NCBI GenBank assembly: GCA_031400505.1
Contig: JANNPZ010000019.1
Location: forward strand, 1 to 64,000
Direction of reading: 5' to 3'
Length of the DNA: 64,000 nucleotides
Source: JAIYDJ01 sp031400505
Lineage (GTDB): Bacteria > Pseudomonadota > Alphaproteobacteria > Rhodobacterales > Rhodobacteraceae
Shown: piece after piece, positions 18,018 to 26,894 of the stretch
Position numbering within the stretch: position 1 is the stretch's first letter
Layout: every line of letters starts with the position of its first letter
Program-made: the position numbers and the translations under genes
Notes under the pieces: generated by a model
Databases searched by the model: none
The model's input: only the letters and a program-made list of their open reading frames with translations
Told to the model about the DNA's origin: nothing

Positions 18018-18077
18018 AGGCCGCGGTGCGGGCGTTTGGGTCGGGCGTGCTATGGTTCATCCACGAGGTGGCTGCCG

Positions 18078-18881
18078 ATGATCCGATTCTTGACCATTCT
18101 CTTTTTGAGCGCCTGGCCATGTCTGGCCGAGGACCGCATTCCCAGCCATTGCATCGCGCTTGCGCAGAACGGGGGGCAGGTGGTGCAGGTGGCGTTCGGC
18201 GATCCGCTGGCGGCGGATATGGTGCGGCTGCGCTACATCGACCATGCGACGTTTTTGCTGGAAACGGCGGGGGGGTTAGTGGTGGCCACTGACTATACCG
18301 GGTTTTTGGGCACGCGCGATCTGGTGCCTGACGTTGTCACGATGAACAACGCGCACGACACGCATTGGACCAATTCCCCCGACCCGCGCATCCCGCATGT
18401 TCTGCGCGGCTGGGCTGATGCGGCAGGGCCTGCCGTGCACAACCTTGATCTGGGCGAGATGCTGGTGCGCAATGTGACCACCGATGTCCGGTCGCGGTTT
18501 GGCGACGATTCGCGGTCGGATGGCAATTCGATTTTCATCTTCGAGGCGGCAGGACTGTGTATCGGACATCTGGGCCATCTTCACCACGTGCCAGACGATG
18601 CACAGTTCGCCAGCATCGGGCGGCTGGATGTGGTGATGGTGCCGGTGGACGGTGGCTATACGATGAATGTCGTCGACATGGCTTCGGTGGTTCGCAGGTT
18701 GCGGTCTTCGGTCGTGGTGCCGATGCACTGGTTTTCGGGAGCCTCGCTTGAGGTGTTTCTGGCCGAGATGGCGGGGCAGTTCGAGGTGGTGCGGCCCGAG
18801 ATGTCGGAAATCGAGCTGTCGTTGGACAATCTGCCGCGTCAGCCGACGATTCTGGTGCTGGAACCGGAATATCTGCAGTGA
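18078..18881 (+). CDS. MBL-fold metallo-hydrolase, exported
   Basis: 267 aa. A signal peptide (residues about 1-17, ending CLA) indicates export. The metallo-beta-lactamase fold is suggested by RYIDHATFLLET, DYTGFLG, the region GHLGHLHH and PMHWFSG. The usual HxHxDH motif is replaced by NNAHDTHWT, so metal binding may be altered or use fewer ligands. It is related to the UlaG/COG2220 group. The start at 18078 gives the signal peptide; a frame starting at 18036 would not. Confidence 0.75.
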   Translation: MIRFLTILFLSAWPCLAEDRIPSHCIALAQNGGQVVQVAFGDPLAADMVRLRYIDHATFLLETAGGLVVATDYTGFLGTRDLVPDVVTMNNAHDTHWTNSPDPRIPHVLRGWADAAGPAVHNLDLGEMLVRNVTTDVRSRFGDDSRSDGNSIFIFEAAGLCIGHLGHLHHVPDDAQFASIGRLDVVMVPVDGGYTMNVVDMASVVRRLRSSVVVPMHWFSGASLEVFLAEMAGQFEVVRPEMSEIELSLDNLPRQPTILVLEPEYLQ

Positions 18882-18927
18882 CCACAGGCGGTTGGCGGGG
18901 TAGTCAGGGCGGCGAAGGAGCCTGCCC

Positions 18928-20334
18928 ATGCTGAACCCCGCCGACGTGCAATTTGCCGAACACCTGAGCCGGTTGTTGCCTGCGGGGACGTTGCGCGCCG
19001 TGCCTGCGGCCTATCTTGAGGAACCGCGCGGGGTCTTGCGCGGGCAGGGCGGGGTGTTGGCCCTGCCCTCTTGCACCGAAGATGTGGCGGTGATCGTGCG
19101 GGCCTGCGGGCTGGCGCGGGTCGGGATCGTGCCATGGGGCGGCGGGACCGGGTTGGTCGGCGGGCAGGTTCTGCCGGTCGGGCCGTTGCCGGTGGTGCTG
19201 TCGCTGGAGCGGATGGCGTCAGTGCGGGGGCTTTGGCCGGACGAAGGGGTGATGGTCGTCGAGGCGGGTGCGGTGCTGGCCGATGTGCAGGCGGCGGCAC
19301 TGGCGGCGGGGTGGATGTTTCCGCTTTCATTGGCATCCGAAGGGTCGGCGCGGATCGGAGGGCTGTTGTCGACCAATGCGGGCGGGGTGGCGGTGCTGCG
19401 CTATGGCAACACCCGCGATCTGGTGCTGGGGATCGAGGCGGTGTTGCCGGACGGTCAGATTTTCGACGGGGCGCACCGGCTGCGAAAGGACAACACGGGC
19501 TATGACCTTCGGCATCTGCTGATCGGGGCAGAAGGCACGCTGGGGGTGATCACGGCGGCCAGTTTGCGGCTGTTTCCGATCCCGGCACAGGTGGTGACGG
19601 CGCTGCTGGTCGTGCCCGGACCCGAGGCGGCGCTGCGGTTGCTGGCCTTGGCGCAGGGGCGGCTGGCGGGGATGGTCAGCGCGTTCGAGTTGATCGCGCG
19701 GCAGGGGTTGGAGTTTCTGGCAGAACATCTGCCCGAGGTGGCACTGCCGCAGGTTGCCGATTGGCAGGTGCTGGTCGAATTGGACCTGCCCCGCGGCATG
19801 GATGCCGAGGCGGCGATGGCCGGGCTTTATGCAGAGGGGGCCGAGGCGGGGCTGGTTCTGGACGGGGTGATTGCGGCATCGGAGGCGCAGCGGGCAGGGC
19901 TGTGGCGCATCCGCGAATCAATCCCGCTGGCCAATCGGGCGGTGGGGGCGGTGGCGAGCCACGACATCTCGGTTCCCTTGGGGTCGGTGCCAGAGTTCAT
20001 CGCGCGGGCGGGGGCGGGGTTGGCGAATCTGGGGGAATGGCGGATCAACTGTTTTGGCCACCTGGGGGATGGCAACCTGCATTACAACGTGTTTGCCGTG
20101 CCGGGTCGCAGCAAGGCCGATCATGCAGGGCAGGGGCCCGAGGTGAGCCGCGTGGTGCATGAGGTGGTGCATGCGGTGGGCGGGTCGATCAGCGCGGAAC
20201 ACGGGATCGGGCGGCTGAAAGTGGCGGAACTGGAGCGGTACGGCGATCCGGCGAAGCTGGCGGCGATGCAGGCGATCAAGGCGGCGCTGGACCCTGCGGG
20301 GATCATGAATCCGGGGGCAGTTTTGCGGGGGTAG
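18928..20334 (+). CDS. FAD-linked oxidase, GlcD/D-2-hydroxyacid dehydrogenase type
   Basis: 468 aa. An FAD_binding_4 (PCMH) domain in the first 220 residues contains PWGGGTGLVGGQ and the region SLASEGSARIGG; the FAD-oxidase C-terminal domain contains FGHLGDGNLHYNV and ends with SAEHGIGRLK, the signature of D-lactate, D-2-hydroxyglutarate and glycolate dehydrogenases. It is a lone gene without the glcE and glcF partners, which favours a single-subunit D-2-hydroxyacid dehydrogenase. Substrate unresolved. Confidence 0.88.
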   Translation: MLNPADVQFAEHLSRLLPAGTLRAVPAAYLEEPRGVLRGQGGVLALPSCTEDVAVIVRACGLARVGIVPWGGGTGLVGGQVLPVGPLPVVLSLERMASVRGLWPDEGVMVVEAGAVLADVQAAALAAGWMFPLSLASEGSARIGGLLSTNAGGVAVLRYGNTRDLVLGIEAVLPDGQIFDGAHRLRKDNTGYDLRHLLIGAEGTLGVITAASLRLFPIPAQVVTALLVVPGPEAALRLLALAQGRLAGMVSAFELIARQGLEFLAEHLPEVALPQVADWQVLVELDLPRGMDAEAAMAGLYAEGAEAGLVLDGVIAASEAQRAGLWRIRESIPLANRAVGAVASHDISVPLGSVPEFIARAGAGLANLGEWRINCFGHLGDGNLHYNVFAVPGRSKADHAGQGPEVSRVVHEVVHAVGGSISAEHGIGRLKVAELERYGDPAKLAAMQAIKAALDPAGIMNPGAVLRG

Positions 20335-20450
20335 GGGAGCTTTGAGCCCAAAGCGGACAACATTTGCCTTCCCGCCGCGCCGCACAATTCCAATCCAACG
20401 TGGTTTCTGGTAACCTTCTGCAGTGCGGCTCTCATAAGGTCCAAAACGCC

Positions 20451-21143
20451 ATGTCGCGTGAATTGCATGTTTTCGTGCCTGTCGCGCTTCGGGCTCTTAT
20501 GGACCGTCTTGCGATGCGCATCGAGGCTGCGGCCGGTGCACCAATGGCGCAGGTCATTGATCTCAACCCCGCGATTTATCAACGCATCGCCGCGGGCGAG
20601 GCGTTCGACATTGCTGTGACCAATCCCCATTTCGCGAACGTACTGTTCACATCTGGCCACGCCGATGCAGCATGTCACCGACCATTTGGCCGGGTGCCTC
20701 TCGCCATCGGCCGACGGGCGGGCGCGGACGGCCCTGTCAGAACAACTGAACACGAGATTGCAGCCCTTCTGAGCGAAGCACAAAGCATTGCTTATACCGG
20801 CGCGGGCACCAGTGGGCACACCTATCTTGCTGCGCTGAAGGGCCTTGGATTGACGGATGCGGTCATGTCGAAGAGCCGAGCCATGGGCGCTGGCGAACCG
20901 GTCGCATCTGTCGCCGCAGGCGAGATCGAACTTGCTGTCGTACCGCTGACCAGTGTCCTGTCGAGTCCGGGTATCGTTCCAGCCGCGGTGTTTCCTGAAC
21001 AGCTTGGAACGCACATTGATTTTTCGATCTTCCTCAGCAACGCGCCCGGGACAGGCTCGGCTGCTGTTGTCGCGTTCCTTGCAGCGAGCGAACTGGACGC
21101 CGAACTTGCTGCGGCAGGTGTTATACGGTTCCAGTGGACCTGA
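20451..21143 (+). CDS. Periplasmic-binding-protein-like (ModA-type) protein lacking a signal peptide
   Basis: 230 aa, type II periplasmic-binding fold recognisable from HVFVPVALRALMDRL, FDIAVTNP, ALLSEAQSIAYTGAGTSG and the hydrophobic C-terminal half. It resembles molybdate-binding-like proteins, but neither the start at 20451 nor the frame upstream (to 20364) provides a signal peptide, so it may act in the cytoplasm or be a decayed transporter component. No permease or ATPase gene is adjacent. Base composition looks slightly less GC-rich than its neighbours. Confidence 0.65.
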   Translation: MSRELHVFVPVALRALMDRLAMRIEAAAGAPMAQVIDLNPAIYQRIAAGEAFDIAVTNPHFANVLFTSGHADAACHRPFGRVPLAIGRRAGADGPVRTTEHEIAALLSEAQSIAYTGAGTSGHTYLAALKGLGLTDAVMSKSRAMGAGEPVASVAAGEIELAVVPLTSVLSSPGIVPAAVFPEQLGTHIDFSIFLSNAPGTGSAAVVAFLAASELDAELAAAGVIRFQWT

Positions 21144-21359
21144 CTGATCTAGGGTACCTCCTCAGTTTATGGTGCCATCCAAGTAGCCGCTCCGTCCGCC
21201 AACCGGATCTGTCCCCCAAAACCGCACGTCCCGCCGGTTGCCCGACGGGACGCTGGGGTGTGAGTGGTCACGTGTTGCAAGCAGCGTGACGTTCGGCTGG
21301 GTAGGCCGAACAAGTTCATGATTAATGCCGATTCCTTACGGAAAGGTTCACAGCGGCCA

Positions 21360-21905
21360 TCACAGCCCGTCGAACGCGCACAACGCATGAACTTCCATGC
21401 CCATGGATTGCAGCTTTCGCATCCCGCCCAGATCGGGCAGGTCCACCACGAAGGCACAGCCGATCACTTGCGCCCCCAGCCGCTCGATCAGCTTGATCCC
21501 GGCCTCGGCGGTGCCCCCCGTGGCCAAGAGGTCATCGACCAGCAGCACCTTTTCGCCCGGCAACAGCGCGTCTTCGTGAACCTCGACCACCGCCTCGCCG
21601 TATTCCAGCGTATAGGCCTGGCTGATGGTCTGGCCCGGCAGTTTGCCCTTCTTTCGGATCGGGACGAAGCCCGTCGACAACTGATGCGCGACGGCCCCGC
21701 CAAGGATAAACCCACGCGCTTCGAGCCCCACCACCTTGTCGATCCGCATCCCGGCATAGGGGGCCAGAAGCTGATCGATGCACATCCGAAAACCGCGCGG
21801 GTCGGCGAACAGGGTGGTGACATCGCGAAACAGGATGCCTTCATGCGGGAAGTCCACGATTGTACGAATGTAATCGCGGACAGTCTTTTGCGGCTGATGC
21901 TTCAT
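21360..21905 (-). CDS. apt: Adenine phosphoribosyltransferase
   Basis: Makes AMP from adenine and PRPP, 181 aa. The PRPP-binding motif VLLVDDLLATGGTA is near residue 122, and the N-terminal DYIRTIVDFPHEGILFRDVT is typical of Apt. It lies 12 bases downstream of mtnP on the same strand, so adenine released from methylthioadenosine is directly recycled by the next gene product. Confidence 0.96.
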   Translation of the reverse strand: MKHQPQKTVRDYIRTIVDFPHEGILFRDVTTLFADPRGFRMCIDQLLAPYAGMRIDKVVGLEARGFILGGAVAHQLSTGFVPIRKKGKLPGQTISQAYTLEYGEAVVEVHEDALLPGEKVLLVDDLLATGGTAEAGIKLIERLGAQVIGCAFVVDLPDLGGMRKLQSMGMEVHALCAFDGL

Positions 21906-21917
21906 CGGGTCAGGCTT

Positions 21918-22793
21918 TCAGGGCTTTGGCAGAACACGGGCGGTGATTGCATCAAGCCGCGCCATTACGGCGGGGTCGCGCGCTGCGGGTGCGGTGATCA
22001 AGGCGTTGGTCAAAGCGGTGTCGCAGCCATGCGGGCAAGGCGCGCGGGTTGGCGTCAGTTGGGCGGGCAGGGCGGTGATCAAACTCCGGGCGGCGTCGGC
22101 ATTGGCCGCAAGGATTTGCAGGACGCCACTGACATCGACCTGTCCGTGGCCTTCGTTCCAGCAGTCGAAATCCGTGACCATGGCGACCGAGGCATAACAC
22201 AGTTCCGCCTCGCGGGCGAGTTTCGCTTCGGGCATGCCGGTCATCCCGATCACGTCCGCCCCCCAACTGCGGTACAGCTGCGACTCGGCAAGGGTCGAGA
22301 ATTGCGGACCTTCCATCGCGACATAGGTGGCCGTGGCGTGCACCTTGATCCCGGCTTGCCGGGCTGCGATCAGGCAGGCATCGCCCAAGCGGCGGCAGGT
22401 GGGATGCGAAAGTGCCACATGGGCGACACATCCGGGGCCGAAAAAACTTTTCTCGCGGGCAAAAGTGCGGTCGATGTATTGGTCCACCCGCACGAAATCG
22501 CCGGGTTTGTAATCGTCCCGCAGCGAGCCCACGGCAGACACCGCCACCACGTCGGTACAGCCCAGCCGTTTCAGCGCGTCGATGTTGGCGCGGTAAGGGA
22601 CCGAGGTTGGCGTATGCGGATGACCGCGACCGTGACGCGGTAGAAATGCCACGGGCATGCCCGAGAGGCGTCCGATCAGAATGTCATCCGATGGCTTGCC
22701 CCAAGGGGTCGGGACCGCAACCCAACTCGCGCCTTCCAGCCCATCGATCTGGTAAACCCCAGAGCCGCCGATCACGCCGATCATCGTTTGCAT
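21918..22793 (-). CDS. mtnP: S-methyl-5'-thioadenosine phosphorylase
   Basis: Phosphorolyses methylthioadenosine to adenine and methylthioribose 1-phosphate; 291 aa. The start IGVIGGSGVYQIDGLEG, FLPRHGRGHPHTPTSVPYRANI and the purine-binding YVAMEGPQFST identify the MTAP/PNP family member. It forms a two-gene adenine-salvage unit with apt. Confidence 0.95.
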   Translation of the reverse strand: MQTMIGVIGGSGVYQIDGLEGASWVAVPTPWGKPSDDILIGRLSGMPVAFLPRHGRGHPHTPTSVPYRANIDALKRLGCTDVVAVSAVGSLRDDYKPGDFVRVDQYIDRTFAREKSFFGPGCVAHVALSHPTCRRLGDACLIAARQAGIKVHATATYVAMEGPQFSTLAESQLYRSWGADVIGMTGMPEAKLAREAELCYASVAMVTDFDCWNEGHGQVDVSGVLQILAANADAARSLITALPAQLTPTRAPCPHGCDTALTNALITAPAARDPAVMARLDAITARVLPKP

Positions 22794-22963
22794 GGCGGTC
22801 CTTTAAGTTGAAATCGGACGAAGCTTAGGGTGTTCGTCAGGCTGGAGGAAGCAGATTTTGCAAAGATCGTTTTGAAAGCGTTCGTGGTTTAAGTCACATC
22901 ATTCAGTCGGTTAAAGAGTGCCCTCCGGCGGATTTGGCGGGTTCCGAATGGCTGCCTCGAACA

Positions 22964-24082
22964 TCACGCTGTGGCGTCAGCGCCATTTTGTGGTTGCACG
23001 GCGGTGGCGGTGGCTGGCGCGCCGATTTCCGGGGGTGCAAGTTGCAACACTGCTTGTGCCACGCTATCAGCCGCAGCGCGAAGATTACCGGGGGCAAGAT
23101 CGGCGACAGGAACCGAGATGACTTTACGGTTCTCCCGCGCGCGGTGTCTGGTATAGCGGGGGTCGTAATGGGCGGTCATCAGGCCCTCGGCAAGGCGACG
23201 AAACTGCCCTGCCACTGCCATGGCCTGCCAGTCGGCAATCACCGATCCTGCGTGCACCGGATGCAGTTTGCCGATCACCTGCGCAAGACGATCGCTGTCT
23301 TCAACCAAATCGGCATAGGCCCCGACCAGATAGGCGGCGCGTGCCGCGACCGGCGCTTCGATTGCCACACGAGGCGCCGTCGCCATCGCCTTCCAGATCT
23401 CGGGCGGCAGGCTGCGCGCGCCGACCTTGCTGCTTTCGGCCTCGATCACCACGGGGCGATTGGGGTCCAGTGCAGCGATGGCCATCGCCAGCCGGCCTTC
23501 GAAGACCTTTTGCGATGGCTGCGGGCCAAGGCTGCCGAATAGGGAACCTCGATGGCCCGCGAGGCCTTCAAGGTCGATTACCTGCAACCCGCGCGCGGGC
23601 AGCAGATTCAGGATTTCGGTCTTGGCCGACCCGGTATTGCCATCAAGCACCACCACCGGGCACGGAAACGGGGTGTCGTAGATCGCGCGGACAACCAATG
23701 CGCGCCAGGCCTTGTAGCCACCGGCGACGGTGTCGACCCGCCAGCCGATCTGCGACAGGATCGTCGCAAACGACCCGGACCTTTGCCCGCCGCGCCAGCA
23801 ATAGACCAAGGGCCGCCAGCCGCCCGGTTTGTCTGCCAAGGGGCCGCGCAAGTGGCTGGCAGAGTTTTGCGCGACCAGCGCCGCCCCGAGTTTGCGCGCG
23901 GTGAAAGGGTTGATCTGCTTGTAGATCGTCCCAACCTCCGCACGTTCTTCATTGTTGAGGACTGGCAGGTTGATTGCGCCGGGAAGGTGGTCTTCGCTGT
24001 ATTCGGCAGGAGAACGGACGTCGATGATGTCGTCGAAGCCCAGTGCCAGGTGGTCGGACAAGGATTGCAGGGTTATCGCCAT
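22964..24082 (-). CDS. mnmH: tRNA 2-selenouridine synthase
   Basis: Replaces sulfur by selenium in 2-thiouridine at the tRNA wobble position using selenophosphate; 372 aa. A rhodanese domain (about 1-130) carries the catalytic cysteine in LVYCWRGGQRSGS, followed by a P-loop domain with VVLDGNTGSAKTEIL and VIDLEGLAGHRGS, both MnmH signatures. The start at 24082 (MAITLQSL) is favoured over one ten codons earlier. Selenophosphate would be supplied by the SelD fusion encoded 3.3 kb away; no selA or selB is in the window. Confidence 0.94.
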   Translation of the reverse strand: MAITLQSLSDHLALGFDDIIDVRSPAEYSEDHLPGAINLPVLNNEERAEVGTIYKQINPFTARKLGAALVAQNSASHLRGPLADKPGGWRPLVYCWRGGQRSGSFATILSQIGWRVDTVAGGYKAWRALVVRAIYDTPFPCPVVVLDGNTGSAKTEILNLLPARGLQVIDLEGLAGHRGSLFGSLGPQPSQKVFEGRLAMAIAALDPNRPVVIEAESSKVGARSLPPEIWKAMATAPRVAIEAPVAARAAYLVGAYADLVEDSDRLAQVIGKLHPVHAGSVIADWQAMAVAGQFRRLAEGLMTAHYDPRYTRHRARENRKVISVPVADLAPGNLRAAADSVAQAVLQLAPPEIGAPATATAVQPQNGADATA

Positions 24083-24124
24083 CCGAGCGTCATAGCGCAA
24101 AGGACCGCCCACGAAAAGGCAGGG

Positions 24125-25276
24125 TCAAAAGCCAGCCACCAACCGGTCGAGCAATGCGGCGAGCATCTTGTCGCACCGGGCGATCTGTTCGACGGTCACG
24201 TATTCGTCAGGCTTGTGGCCTTGCGCCATCGACCCTGGCCCGCAGATCACCACGGGGACGCCCAGCCGGGTATCAAACAACCCGCCTTCGGTGCCGAAGG
24301 CGACTTTGATCGTGCCGTTCGCGCCGGTCAGCGATTGCACGAACCGCACGACGTTTGCATCCGTCGGCGTGTCGAGGCCCGGGTAGTCCCACTGGCGCTG
24401 TGTGGTGATCGCGGCTTCGGGAAACCGGCTGTGCAGCGGCAAAAGCAGGGCATCAGCGCCGGCTTGGACCTCTGCCAGCATGGCAGAGACATCTTCGGTC
24501 GCGAGCGAGCGGATTTCCCAGTCGAGCACCGCGAGGTTCGGCACGATGTTGACCTGAATGCCGCCATTGAATTTCCCGACATGCAAAGTGGTATAGGGGA
24601 CGTCATAGTCGCCGTCGTACTGGCCGCCGGCCATCAGCCGGGCCTGCACGGCGCGCACCACGCCGATAAAGTCGGCCGCGAGGTGCAACGCGTTCAGGGC
24701 GAGCGGGGCAAGGGCGGAATGGCCTTCGCGTCCGGTGCAGGTGGTGCGCAGGGCTACCTTGCCTTTGTGACCGGTGGCCACCTGCATCGCGGTGGGTTCA
24801 CCAACGATGCACATCCGCGGGCGCTGTGGGGCTGCGGCCAGCAGGTCGATCAGCGACCCAACGCCAAGGCAGCCGATCTCTTCGTCATAAGACAGCGCGA
24901 GGTGCAATGGCACCCGCAGGTTCAGTCCTGCGGCATGGATCATCGCCGCGATGGCACAGGCGACGAACCCCTTCATGTCGGCCGTGCCGCGCCCGTAAAG
25001 CCGCCCGTGCCGCTCGGTCAGCGCAAAAGGCGGCAGGGTCCATGTCTGCCCGTCAATCGGCACGACATCGGTATGCCCTGACAGCATGACGCCCGCGGTG
25101 TTGGGTCCGACAGAGGCGAAAAGGTTTGCTTTGCCGCCTTCGGCATCGGGGATCAGCACCACCCGCGCGCCTGACGCCTGCAGCAACCCTTGCACCCAGG
25201 TCATCAAGCCGATGTTGGGGTGTGAGCTGACCGTGTCAAAGGCCACCAGTTTGGCGAGGATATCTTTACTGTTCAT
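24125..25276 (-). CDS. argE: Acetylornithine deacetylase (M20 family)
   Basis: 383 aa zinc hydrolase removing the acetyl group from N-acetylornithine or a related N-acyl amino acid. The metal motif SGHTDVVP is near residue 66, the catalytic acidic pair appears in SYDEEIGCLG, and GRGTADMKGF is the M20 signature. Assignment to ArgE is by closest family resemblance; the neighbouring genes are not arginine-biosynthetic, so another N-acyl substrate is possible. Confidence 0.85.
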   Translation of the reverse strand: MNSKDILAKLVAFDTVSSHPNIGLMTWVQGLLQASGARVVLIPDAEGGKANLFASVGPNTAGVMLSGHTDVVPIDGQTWTLPPFALTERHGRLYGRGTADMKGFVACAIAAMIHAAGLNLRVPLHLALSYDEEIGCLGVGSLIDLLAAAPQRPRMCIVGEPTAMQVATGHKGKVALRTTCTGREGHSALAPLALNALHLAADFIGVVRAVQARLMAGGQYDGDYDVPYTTLHVGKFNGGIQVNIVPNLAVLDWEIRSLATEDVSAMLAEVQAGADALLLPLHSRFPEAAITTQRQWDYPGLDTPTDANVVRFVQSLTGANGTIKVAFGTEGGLFDTRLGVPVVICGPGSMAQGHKPDEYVTVEQIARCDKMLAALLDRLVAGF

Positions 25277-25469
25277 TGCCTGTGCCTTGTCGGTCTGTTG
25301 TCACATAGCCACAGACGGCATGGGCCGGATAGCCCCTGTGCGGCAAAGGCATCGCTGTGTCGGGGGTTAAAGGCGGTATTCGCCGTCCCGACCGGTTGCA
25401 GGGCCGCAGGGGCTGCTGGTGTTGGCCGTCCATGTCGTCCGTCGCGGGTCTTGTGCAGGAAAGGAAGAC

Positions 25470-25532
25470 GGGGGCTGTCTGCCCCCGCCGGGCAAGCCCG
25501 GCCCCCCCGAGGATATTTTTGCCAAAGTGAAT
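25470..25532 (+). repeat. Intergenic hairpin-plus-core repeat, copy B
   Basis: Best-preserved copy. Two consecutive hairpins, GGGGGC-TGTCT-GCCCCC (25470-25486) and GCCGGGC-AA-GCCCGGC (25487-25502), are followed by CCCCCGAG and the core GATATTTTTG-CCAAAGTGAAT (25512-25532). It directly follows the stop codon of the minus-strand EcsC-like gene (25536-25538) and precedes argE on the same strand. Confidence 0.75.
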
Positions 25533-25535
25533 GGG

Positions 25536-26291
25536 TCAGGCCTGTCTTATCTTTGGCGGTTCGGTTGCCAGGCGAAAGGCGGTCAGCACTGGTTCTGCGC
25601 CGTGGGTCTCGGCAAGTCGCAGCAGGCCAAAGCGGATGCGTGCGATATCGCGGTAATACGCCAGATAGGCCGCATTCAGGGCGGCACCGGACACTGCGCC
25701 CAAAACCGGGACCGTCTGTGCCAGCAGCTTCTGACCCAAGGCGGCGGCAAGGCGTGGGGCGATGGTCGCAATGAGGTTCTTGAGCGCGGGTCCGGTCAAG
25801 GTCAGTCGGGCCGAAAGAAATGCGGTGTTCAGCCCGTCATCGCTGTCGAGGGGAGAGCCTGCGGCAAATACCTGCAGACATGCAGCGCGGATTGCGGGTG
25901 TATCGGGGTCAAACCCGGCGCGCTGGGCCTCAGTTCTGATCACATGCAGCAAAAGAGTGACGGTGACGGGCAGTTCTGCGATGGCGGATGGCAGACCGCC
26001 CAAACCGCCTGCGGCCCCCGTTAACATCACGGCAGCCATCGTACCGCGCGGGCCGGTTTCGGGGGCGCGGTTGCCCAGGGCTGCCAGCCCGTGAGCGGAT
26101 TGCAGTGCGTATTCCGTCACGCGGTTGATCTGGTTGCGCAGGTCCGGCGGCAGCAGGGCCAATTGACCTTCGAGAGATCCGCCAAGCCGGTTTACCACGC
26201 GCATCACCGGGCCGTTTGCCGCGCGCCATGCACGGGCAAGCGCGGCGATTTCGGCGTCAGGCGGCGGTGGGGGTACGGCTGGCAGCGTCAT
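25536..26291 (-). CDS. EcsC family protein
   Basis: 251 aa. The central region NQINRVTEYALQSAHGLA, the glycine-rich GAAGGLGGLPSAIAELPVTVTLLLHVIR and the late PVLGAVSGAALNAAYLAYY are typical of EcsC-like proteins, which resemble the Bacillus EcsC membrane-associated protein of unknown biochemical role. It lies 24 bases downstream of a GNAT gene on the same strand. Confidence 0.85.
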   Translation of the reverse strand: MTLPAVPPPPPDAEIAALARAWRAANGPVMRVVNRLGGSLEGQLALLPPDLRNQINRVTEYALQSAHGLAALGNRAPETGPRGTMAAVMLTGAAGGLGGLPSAIAELPVTVTLLLHVIRTEAQRAGFDPDTPAIRAACLQVFAAGSPLDSDDGLNTAFLSARLTLTGPALKNLIATIAPRLAAALGQKLLAQTVPVLGAVSGAALNAAYLAYYRDIARIRFGLLRLAETHGAEPVLTAFRLATEPPKIRQA

Positions 26292-26315
26292 CTGTCAGAT
26301 GTGGGAAGTGCTTGT

Positions 26316-26822
26316 TCAGGTTGCAATGCCGGCGGCTTTGGTCACCTGCCCCGCAACGCCGTCCCAGGCCCCCCGTTTCAGGTCAAGTCCGAGGACCCGG
26401 TCGGGGTTGGTGGGGGGTGGCATCACCACACCGGCCAGTCTGGCAAAGCCGAAACGGCCGTAGTAGGGCGCGTCACCCACCAGCATTACGCGTTCCCAGC
26501 CAAGGCGGCGCGCCTCTGCCAGGCTTTCGTTGATCAGAAGGCCGCCCAATCCTTCGCCCTGTCGGGTCGGGTGAACGGCGATCGGCCCCAGAAGCAGTGT
26601 GTCCTGCCCGCCGACCTCGACCGGCCAATAGCGGATGGCGGCGGCCAGAACGCCGTCGCTGTCGCGCAACACGCCGCAGAGCGCTGCCACCGTTTCAACG
26701 CCGTCGCGCAGCCGGTAGGACGACAGGGCGGTGCGGCCTGGGGCAAAGCAAAGGTCAAACAGGGCCTCCACCTCCCACCAGTCGTCTTCGGTCTCTTCTG
26801 TCAGCCGGTACACCGCAGCCAC
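26316..26822 (-). CDS. GNAT family N-acetyltransferase (YhbS-like)
   Basis: 168 aa. The acetyl-CoA site reads RQGEGLGGLLINESLAEARRLG and is followed by VMLVGDAPYYGRFGF, a string typical of the YhbS-type acetyltransferases. The target is unknown. Divergent from the flavin reductase gene at 26895. Confidence 0.87.
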   Translation of the reverse strand: MAAVYRLTEETEDDWWEVEALFDLCFAPGRTALSSYRLRDGVETVAALCGVLRDSDGVLAAAIRYWPVEVGGQDTLLLGPIAVHPTRQGEGLGGLLINESLAEARRLGWERVMLVGDAPYYGRFGFARLAGVVMPPPTNPDRVLGLDLKRGAWDGVAGQVTKAAGIAT

Positions 26823-26894
26823 CTTTCAGGGGGAATCATCTGGATTGGCGGGTAACATGGCCCTATGTCAGGATCAAATCATCGCAGGTCGTTC

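Noticed and set aside
21227..21252. CGTCCCG/CGGGACG inverted repeat downstream of apt as a terminator
   Set aside because: Twelve-base loop and no T-run on either strand; too weak to call.
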